Shown piece by piece: positions 6,427 to 11,065 of a DNA stretch of 11,065 nucleotides (the stretch's first letter is position 1; every line of letters begins with the position of its first letter). Source of the DNA: an uncultured Lachnospiraceae bacterium (GTDB lineage Bacteria; Bacillota; Clostridia; Lachnospirales; Lachnospiraceae); the NCBI GenBank assembly GCA_902797565.1, contig CADBTO010000167.1:1-11065 (forward strand). The letters run 5' to 3'. Below the pieces are notes generated by a model that was given only the letters and a program-made list of their open reading frames with translations, ran no database searches and was not told where the DNA came from. A program made the position numbers and the translations under genes.

Positions 6427-9110
6427 AACTTTCTTAATTCCTGTTCTATTGTGTTAATACTGCATCGTTTTGCATCCCGCCATTCCACCGGAAAATATTT
6501 CTGATAGGAAGGATAGGAGAAACGGTCGTCCAGGCAAGCGATGACCCCAACGTCCCCGGCACTCCGGATCACGCGTCCCGCCGCCTGCAGCACCCGGTTC
6601 ATGCCGGGGATGGCATAGGAAACCGCAAATCCGTCCAGGCCGCCGGGCTCCCCGTCAAAATGCTCCTTCAAAAGCTGCCGCTCCGGACTGACCTGCGGCA
6701 GCCCCAGACCGGCAATGATAACCCCGATCAGCCGCTCCCCCAAAAGGTCGATGCCCTCCGAAAAGCTGCCCCCCAGCACGCATAGCCCCACCAGCGACTG
6801 CACACGCGGCCTGCCAAACTCCGCAAGGAACGCGTCCCGCTCAGACAGCCCCATCTCCCCGTGCTGCACCACAAACTCCGCCTCCCCGTCCAGCCGTTCC
6901 TGTATGAGCGAGCCAATCCGCTCCAGCAGTCCATACGACGGGAAAAAGACCATATAATTTCCCTGCTTCGCCCGCACGATCTTCTCGCAATACGAGGCAT
7001 ACATGGAAAACTCCTCCGGGCTGCGCCGCTTATATAAGGTACTGACTCCGCCGCCAAGCAGGATAATCCGTTTTTTCGTATCAAAACAGGACGAAGCACG
7101 CATCGCATAAGGTTCCTGCACCTTGCAAAGCAGGCTGGTGTAATAGGACATTGGTATCATTGTCGCGGAGAAAAACACCGCCCCCCGACAGCGACGGAGC
7201 CGCTGGCTGATCTGCCGCCCCGGATCCAGGCAGAAAAGCTTCACAAAGAAACGCCCCGCCTCGTCTTCCATGGCATATACCGCGTAATCCTCCCCCAGTT
7301 CCTCGGAGATCATCAGGAAAAAACGGAGATTGAAATACAGTTCCCGAATCTTATCCTGTTCCGGCAAAACCAGCCGTTTTTCAAACCATTCGCTCAGCGC
7401 ACTGGAAAGCCTCAGCAGCGGGGGCACCAGCTTGTCCACGCCGGGAAGCACGCAAAATGCCGTCCATCCGCCCGAACGTTCCGTTTCTTCGCCTGCTGCC
7501 CCGGCACTCGCCTGCTTCCGGTACGCCCCAAACACCCGGCTTACAGCAGACAGGTGTTTCCGGATTCCGGCATAAGATGGCGGGAAATAGCGCTTTGCGT
7601 GCTGGAACTCTTCCTGATAAAGGACGGCGGAATACATATCCCTGCCCCGGTCCACCAGATTATGCGCCTCGTCAACTAGAATCAGGTTCTTCTCCGACTT
7701 CGCACCCGCTTTTTTCCCGCCGCCTCCCGTCTGCTTCGATGCGTCCTCTTGTCCGCCGCTTCCCGCAAGCTTCGATGCGTCCCTTTGACCTCCCATTCCC
7801 GCAAGCTTCGATGCGTCCCCCTGCCCGCCGCTTCCCCGTTCCGGGAAAAACCGCCGCAGATATACCACCGGGTCAAAGACATAATTCAAATCGCAGATAA
7901 TGTGGTCGCACCAAAGTGCCAGATCTAAAGACAGTTCATAGGGACAGACGCGGGCCCGCTCCGCCGCCTCAGAGACATCCGACCCGTCAAATATCCGGAT
8001 CGGTCCGCTGCACGCTTCTCCGCAAGACCCTTTCAGGCAGTGGTACAACACTTCGTTGATCCGGTCATAATGTCCTTCAGCCCTGGGGCAGTCATTCGGA
8101 TTGCATCGCCGCTGCCCGCCTTCCTGAACCAGCGGACAAATCCGGTCCCGCGCCGTAATCACAACCGTCCTGCCCAGATATCCGCCCTGCGCAAACAGCG
8201 CAAACGTATCTTTTGCGGTTGCCCGCGTGACAGTCTTGGACGTCAGGTAGAATACACGCCCCACCAATCCCTCGCCCAGTGCCTTGACTGCAGGAAAAAG
8301 CGTCGAGAGCGTCTTTCCGGAGCCGGTCGGTGCCTGCAGGAACAGCGGCTTTCCATGCCAGATCGAACGATATACCCCGGCCGCCAGCTCGAACTGTCCT
8401 TCCCGGTATGGATAGGGGAACTCCAGCGTCCGAATCGAAGCGTCACGCTCCTTTCTGGCGTAAAAAGAAAAATCCGACCACCGCCTATAATCCGCCGCAA
8501 GCCCCAAAAACCATTCCCGCAGCTGCTCCTTCCCTTCTGTCTGCCGGAAGATCCGGACTTCCTCTGTATCCAGATTGACATAGGTCAGCTGCACGCTTAT
8601 TTTTTCCAGCGCCCTCTGCTCCACCAGCATCGCCGCATACACCCGCGCCTGCGCAAGGTGCAGCAGCTCCGGCTCCTCCAGTTTCTTTACATCCCGGTAG
8701 ACACCCTTGATTTCCTCCACGAGCGGCAGATGCCCCTGATTTCCTTCTCCGGCTTTTTCGCGACCTTCCCCAGCTTCTCCATCCCCGGCTTCCCCACCGG
8801 AATCCGCCATGTCCGGCCCCACATCATCCACTCCGTCCGCTCGGCCTTCCACCACAAAATCATATTCCGCATAATGGAACGTTTCCGAAAGCGCCACCTC
8901 ACTCTGATAACTCAGCGGATGCTTCTTCCTGTTCTGCGCCTGGATCTTCCGATGGATGCGGCTGCCCTCCTGCATCGCTTCCACCTGCCCGCCTGTCCCG
9001 CTCCCTTCTTCAATATCTCCGCTTCGCAGCAGAAACTCCACCAGATTCCGGACAGAAATACGGATCACAGGGCGCAGTGCTTCGCCCGTTTCGTGTTTTT
9101 CTGCTCCCAT
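6399..9110 (-). CDS. DinG/XPD-like DNA helicase with N-terminal PD-(D/E)XK nuclease domain
   Basis: This is a superfamily 2 helicase of the DEAD_2/Helicase_C_2 (DinG/Rad3) type fused to a RecB/Cas4-like nuclease; a role in DNA repair or recombination intermediates is inferred. Nuclease signs: EGSRIH with His53, YDFVVEGRADG with Asp92, and VEEIKG with Glu133 and Lys135. Helicase signs: Walker A APTGSGKT (260-267), cysteines 325, 336, 341 and 389 likely holding a 4Fe-4S cluster, DEAH (480-483), FFSATMIP (646-653), GSFSEGIDLLGERL (781-794), and motif VI QAAGRVIRS (842-850). I prefer the ATG at 9110 (903 residues) over the in-frame TTG at 9182, because that TTG is part of a good -35 box and AAAGGTG lies 10 bases before the ATG. 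Oddities: a Gly/Glu-rich insert at 95-127, a 3 x 12-residue repeat at 428-463, and three extra cysteines (358, 363, 367). The stop codon lies in the purL promoter, and I see no terminator. Confidence 0.93.
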   Translation of the reverse strand: MGAEKHETGEALRPVIRISVRNLVEFLLRSGDIEEGSGTGGQVEAMQEGSRIHRKIQAQNRKKHPLSYQSEVALSETFHYAEYDFVVEGRADGVDDVGPDMADSGGEAGDGEAGEGREKAGEGNQGHLPLVEEIKGVYRDVKKLEEPELLHLAQARVYAAMLVEQRALEKISVQLTYVNLDTEEVRIFRQTEGKEQLREWFLGLAADYRRWSDFSFYARKERDASIRTLEFPYPYREGQFELAAGVYRSIWHGKPLFLQAPTGSGKTLSTLFPAVKALGEGLVGRVFYLTSKTVTRATAKDTFALFAQGGYLGRTVVITARDRICPLVQEGGQRRCNPNDCPRAEGHYDRINEVLYHCLKGSCGEACSGPIRIFDGSDVSEAAERARVCPYELSLDLALWCDHIICDLNYVFDPVVYLRRFFPERGSGGQGDASKLAGMGGQRDASKLAGSGGQEDASKQTGGGGKKAGAKSEKNLILVDEAHNLVDRGRDMYSAVLYQEEFQHAKRYFPPSYAGIRKHLSAVSRVFGAYRKQASAGAAGEETERSGGWTAFCVLPGVDKLVPPLLRLSSALSEWFEKRLVLPEQDKIRELYFNLRFFLMISEELGEDYAVYAMEDEAGRFFVKLFCLDPGRQISQRLRRCRGAVFFSATMIPMSYYTSLLCKVQEPYAMRASSCFDTKKRIILLGGGVSTLYKRRSPEEFSMYASYCEKIVRAKQGNYMVFFPSYGLLERIGSLIQERLDGEAEFVVQHGEMGLSERDAFLAEFGRPRVQSLVGLCVLGGSFSEGIDLLGERLIGVIIAGLGLPQVSPERQLLKEHFDGEPGGLDGFAVSYAIPGMNRVLQAAGRVIRSAGDVGVIACLDDRFSYPSYQKYFPVEWRDAKRCSINTIEQELRKFWQGLEDVV
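7722..7829 (-). repeat. In-frame 3 x 36-bp minisatellite in the helicase gene
   Basis: Three head-to-tail 36-base units (7829..7794, 7793..7758, 7757..7722) encode GGQGDASKLAGM, GGQRDASKLAGS and GGQEDASKQTGG, residues 428-463 of the helicase; the GGKK that follows may be the start of a decayed fourth. The core GACGCATCGAAGC is identical in all three. The unit keeps the frame, so gain or loss of copies would only change the length of a flexible loop between the Fe-S region and the DEAH box at 480. Confidence 0.92.
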
Positions 9111-9153
9111 TTTCCCACAGCACCTTTCCTGTATCACGCAACGTTTTTCTTTT

Positions 9154-9182
9154 ATTCTATCACATTTTTCTCTGCTGCGCAA
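9154..9182 (-). promoter_or_regulatory. Promoter of the nuclease-helicase gene
   Basis: The -35-like TTGCGC (9182..9177), a 17-base spacer and the -10 box TAGAAT (9159..9154) form a plausible sigma-A promoter with an extended -10 TG (TGATAGAAT). The start would fall near 9147, leaving about 37 bases before the ATG at 9110. The -35 box matches only the TTG half of the consensus. This promoter is an argument against translation starting at the TTG at 9182. Confidence 0.6.
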
Positions 9183-9215
9183 GATTTAGAATGTGAATTA
9201 ACCCGCGCGCCGCCG

Positions 9216-9251
9216 GTCGGCGTTTGCCGGGAACTTTCCTTACGCAGCCCG
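9216..9251. repeat. Degenerate second copy of the terminator-linked hairpin repeat
   Basis: GTCGGCGTTTGCCG (9216-9229) matches GTCGGCATTTGCCG (10790-10803) at 13 of 14 bases, and GCAGCCCG (9244-9251) is identical to 10806-10813. Both copies are followed, 6 bases on, by the A run that is the T run of a minus-strand terminator. This copy has 14 bases between the two blocks instead of 2 and lacks the matching outer arm, so only the CGGC/GCCG inner hairpin can form. Confidence 0.6.
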
Positions 9252-9257
9252 GTCATC

Positions 9258-9283
9258 AAAAAAAGGGGACCTGCGTCCCCTTT
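9258..9283 (-). terminator. Intrinsic terminator of the LRR protein gene
   Basis: On the minus strand a perfect nine-base stem, AAAGGGGAC (9283..9275) with GTCCCCTTT (9270..9262), closes a four-base loop GCAG and runs into seven T (9264..9258). It begins 15 bases after the TAG of the LRR gene. This is a textbook Rho-independent terminator and separates that gene from the helicase gene. Confidence 0.92.
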
Positions 9284-9298
9284 CCACCTAAAAAACTC

Positions 9299-10678
9299 CT
9301 ACCAGTCAGTGTCATCCGTATCATATCCTGCATATCCCGTATCATCATCATCCGCGCCAGGACCACCGGAAACGTAATCGTCACCTGCCACACCACCCAC
9401 ATTTTCGCCATCGCGAACCACCCGTTCCGAACGCGTGATCTCAACGCCATCCGGCACATTCTGGAGATCCACGCCATTGTCCACCTTCAGAAAATGCAAT
9501 TTCGTATCGCCTTTCAAATCCAGGCTGGTCAGATCATTTGCATCGCAATACAGGCTCTCAAGCGCCGGATTCCCACTGACCTCCAAACTGGTGATATAAT
9601 TCCAGGTACAACTCATCTCATACAACTGCGGCTTATCCCGCACAACCAATTTCTGCAACTGATTCATTCCACACGATAAACTGCACAATTTTGAATTTGT
9701 ACTCAAATCTAGGCTGGCCAGCTGATTCTGCTCACATGCTAAATTGGCCAACTCCGTATTCTTGCTCAAATCCAGACTTTTCAGCTGGTTTTCATTACAA
9801 TCCAGTGTATATAATTTGGGATTCTTGCTGACATCCACCTCTGTCAACTGGTTTTGCGCCGCCCGAAGATATGTCAGCTTGCTGCAGCGGCTGACATCCA
9901 AATGTTTCAACTGGATGCCGGAACAGTCCAGGCTTTCCAGATTCACATTGTTCGTCACATCCAGGCCCGACAACTTTTGATTCGCATCTACCCGAAGATC
10001 CTTGAGCGCCGTATTCTTGCTCACATCAATACTGCTCAGCCCTTCATATCCGTTATAAATAAAGTTTCCCACATTGATTTCTTCCAATGCTGTCAGCTTT
10101 GCAAACGAAATACTCCCGGACAAATGCAGCCCCTGCCAGATCAGCTTCGTCAGCCTCCCACTCTTTGCGTCCCAGGTATAACTCCCCGCGTTAATATCCT
10201 CATTCACGCTCGCACCGCGCCCCACCTGCTCCTTGATCAGCTCCTTGAGCGCCGCTTCATCTGATTTGTTCTTTTTTACGCTGGCATTCCCGTTCGCCGT
10301 TCCGTCTGTCTTCACCGTCACCTTGAAATTCAGCTTTTTCGTCATCGTCTTTTTCTTCCGGACGTACTTTACAGTCACTACAATCGTCGTATTGCCCGCC
10401 TGATGCGCCGAAACAAATCCTTTGTTTGTCACGGTTGCAACCTTTGTATTCTTTGACTTGTAGGTCGTCTTTTTGATTACCACGCCCTTCGCCTTCTTGA
10501 CCACGATCACCGTACTGTCATCCGCTTTCGCCGTACCGGCCTCATTGATGGTCAGCGACGCCTTCGAAGCCTTCAGCTTCACATCCGATGCCCCCGCCTG
10601 CACAGGCACCACCACACTGGTTGATGCAAGAATCATCCCTCCCAGCACAAACGCAGCCATCTGCTTCCAGTTCTTCAT
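9299..10678 (-). CDS. Exported BIG2-like and leucine-rich-repeat surface protein
   Basis: A 459-residue secreted protein of unknown ligand. Residues 1-28 form a signal peptide: Lys at 2 and 5, a hydrophobic core, and VQA before the likely cut. Residues 33-122 resemble a bacterial Ig-like group 2 domain (SKNTKVATVTNKGFVSA). After a Lys-rich linker, residues about 214-395 hold some nine leucine-rich repeats, mostly exactly 21 residues long, on the pattern LxxLxCxxNxLxxLDLSxNxx. The C-terminus is very acidic (DDDDTG, then GYDTDDTDW). I see no LPXTG motif, C-terminal membrane anchor, SLH or choline-binding repeat, so it is either released or held by an unrecognised means. The ATG at 10678 is preceded by AAAGGAGGG 4 bases away, a strong site. 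The gene is monocistronic, with its own promoter and terminator. LRR-BIG proteins of gut Firmicutes are usually surface adhesins, which is the likely but unproven role here. Confidence 0.9.
   Translation of the reverse strand: MKNWKQMAAFVLGGMILASTSVVVPVQAGASDVKLKASKASLTINEAGTAKADDSTVIVVKKAKGVVIKKTTYKSKNTKVATVTNKGFVSAHQAGNTTIVVTVKYVRKKKTMTKKLNFKVTVKTDGTANGNASVKKNKSDEAALKELIKEQVGRGASVNEDINAGSYTWDAKSGRLTKLIWQGLHLSGSISFAKLTALEEINVGNFIYNGYEGLSSIDVSKNTALKDLRVDANQKLSGLDVTNNVNLESLDCSGIQLKHLDVSRCSKLTYLRAAQNQLTEVDVSKNPKLYTLDCNENQLKSLDLSKNTELANLACEQNQLASLDLSTNSKLCSLSCGMNQLQKLVVRDKPQLYEMSCTWNYITSLEVSGNPALESLYCDANDLTSLDLKGDTKLHFLKVDNGVDLQNVPDGVEITRSERVVRDGENVGGVAGDDYVSGGPGADDDDTGYAGYDTDDTDW
9494..10039 (-). 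repeat. Leucine-rich-repeat coding array, 63-base period
   Basis: This segment encodes residues 214-395 of the surface protein as about nine units. From residue 248 onward each is exactly 21 residues: LESLDC, LTYLRA, LYTLDC, LANLAC, LCSLSC, LYEMSC and LESLYC each begin one unit. The units have diverged in sequence but kept their length, which fits an old solenoid rather than recent expansion. Confidence 0.88.
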
Positions 10679-10693
10679 AATACCCTCCTTTGT

Positions 10694-10711
10694 AAAAACC
10701 CCCCAAAAAAA
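10694..10711 (-). repeat. Adjacent homopolymer runs T7-G6-T5 in the LRR gene leader
   Basis: On the minus strand seven T (10711..10705), six G (10704..10699) and five T (10698..10694) follow each other directly. They lie in the first 20 or so transcribed bases, between the promoter and the ribosome-binding site. Such runs can vary in length by replication slippage or cause slippage of RNA polymerase; either effect here is only a possibility. Confidence 0.7.
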
Positions 10712-10720
10712 TTTATCTGC

Positions 10721-10749
10721 ATTTTAATCCTTTCCATCCATTCTGTCAA
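10721..10749 (-). promoter_or_regulatory. Promoter of the BIG2-LRR surface protein gene
   Basis: A perfect -35 box TTGACA (10749..10744), a 17-base spacer and the -10 box TAAAAT (10726..10721) form a near-consensus sigma-A promoter. The start is predicted near 10714. The leader of about 35 bases opens with T7, G6 and T5 runs and ends in the strong ribosome-binding site AAAGGAGGG. Confidence 0.8.
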
Positions 10750-10781
10750 GTCTTCTCACCTTTTTTCAAACGAGCCCTGTG

Positions 10782-10813
10782 CGGGCTGCGTCGGCATTTG
10801 CCGAAGCAGCCCG
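10782..10813. repeat. Long near-perfect hairpin next to the HPr-like terminator
   Basis: CGGGCTGC (10782-10789) pairs with GCAGCCCG (10806-10813), and inside it TCGGCA pairs with TGCCGA around a two-base TT. One G/A mismatch separates the two stems, so 14 of 15 arm positions match. No T run follows it on either strand, so it is not itself a standard terminator. It lies just beyond the T run of the HPr-like terminator and upstream of the LRR promoter. Related sequence occurs at 9216..9251. Confidence 0.75.
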
Positions 10814-10819
10814 TCGCAT

Positions 10820-10856
10820 AAAAAAAGAGCGATCTCCACTTTCCCGGAAACCGCTC
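10820..10856 (-). terminator. Intrinsic terminator of the HPr-like gene
   Basis: On the minus strand GAGCG (10856..10852) pairs with CGCTC (10831..10827), enclosing a 20-base loop with a small inner TTTC/GAAA hairpin, and seven T (10826..10820) follow. It begins 28 bases after the HPr-like stop codon. The stem is weaker than that of the LRR terminator, but G:U pairs between the preceding GG and the first T bases would lengthen it. Confidence 0.75.
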
Positions 10857-10884
10857 CCTGCTTTTTTGGCCGATGCGTCCCTTC

Positions 10885-11065
10885 TCAAGCGACCGCATAC
10901 CTTGCCACCTTTTTATAGAACTGCCCCGCACGTTCGTTCTGGCAGAGCACTTCCACCTCACGCTTCAGTGCGTATGTCATCACGCCAATGATGGACTTCG
11001 CATCCAGATACATCACGCCGCTCTTGACATCAATATCATAATCACAGGTAGACGCCTTGTTCACA
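10885..11065 (-). CDS. HPr-family phosphocarrier-like protein, C-terminal part (cut by window edge)
   Basis: Only the last 59 residues are visible, read from codon 11064..11062 to TGA at 10885..10887. The segment VNKASTCDYDIDVKSG followed by LDAKSIIGVMTYAL matches the HPr fold: the second segment corresponds to the KSIMGVM loop that carries regulatory Ser46 in classical HPr, and Ser24 of the fragment fills that position. HPr proteins are about 85-90 residues, so roughly 25 residues, including any active-site His15, lie outside the window. It therefore cannot be told whether this is a PTS phosphocarrier or a His-lacking regulatory paralogue such as Crh; the divergent tail (EVEVLCQNERAGQFYKKVAR) points to a paralogue. 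An intrinsic terminator follows 28 bases after the stop. Confidence 0.8.
   Translation of the reverse strand, partial: VNKASTCDYDIDVKSGVMYLDAKSIIGVMTYALKREVEVLCQNERAGQFYKKVARYAVA

Noticed and set aside
7722..7829. CRISPR array or mobile element as the source of the 36-base repeats
   Set aside because: The units are directly head to tail without spacers, in frame inside a coding gene, and without terminal inverted repeats or a transposase.
8040..9377. A 445-codon plus-strand open frame opposite the helicase gene
   Set aside because: It is a shadow of the helicase codons; it runs through the helicase promoter and the LRR terminator and shows no recognisable domain.
10782..10813. Reading the long hairpin as a terminator
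   Set aside because: The T run of a terminator must follow the stem; here none follows on either strand, and the nearby A run on the plus strand belongs to the HPr-like terminator.

Overview
The window looks like ordinary chromosome of a moderately GC-rich Clostridia bacterium, most likely a Lachnospiraceae-type gut organism. This rests on four things: the long single-chain clade II PurL, a DinG-like helicase with a RecB/Cas4-like nuclease front end, an HPr-like protein, and a BIG2 plus leucine-rich-repeat secreted protein. The taxonomic placement is inferred from protein character, not from a search. Every gene I can support is on the minus strand, so the window reads right to left.

From the right edge: (1) the C-terminal 59 residues of an HPr-family protein (10885..11065), closed by an intrinsic terminator. 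(2) A 206-base spacer with a long near-perfect hairpin and a strong sigma-A-type promoter. (3) A 459-residue exported protein (9299..10678) with a signal peptide, a bacterial Ig-like domain, about nine 21-residue leucine-rich repeats and an Asp-rich tail, followed by a clear terminator. (4) A 188-base spacer with a second, degenerate copy of the hairpin repeat and another promoter. (5) A 903-residue nuclease-helicase fusion (6399..9110), DinG/XPD-like with Fe-S cysteines and an in-frame 3 x 36-bp minisatellite just before the DEAH box. (6) A tight nucleotide-biosynthesis operon, purL (2395..6303), carA (1227..2402) and carB (1..1225, cut by the left edge).

The operon has its own well-formed promoter (TTGGCA, 17 bp, TATAAT, with an extended -10), buried in the last codons of the helicase gene. 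Its -10 box lies inside a perfect 15-bp palindrome. purL and carA overlap by 8 bases at a TTG start, carA and carB are one base apart, and the carB ribosome-binding site is made of the last carA codons. The operon therefore couples purine synthesis (FGAM synthase) to carbamoyl phosphate synthesis for pyrimidines and arginine. Both PurL and CarA carry intact class I glutaminase triads.

I see no mobile element, CRISPR array, tRNA or rRNA, and no clearly new multi-gene system. The points most worth a second look are the palindrome-embedded promoter, the helicase minisatellite and interrupted nuclease core, the terminator-linked hairpin repeat, and the T7-G6-T5 homopolymer leader of the surface protein gene.
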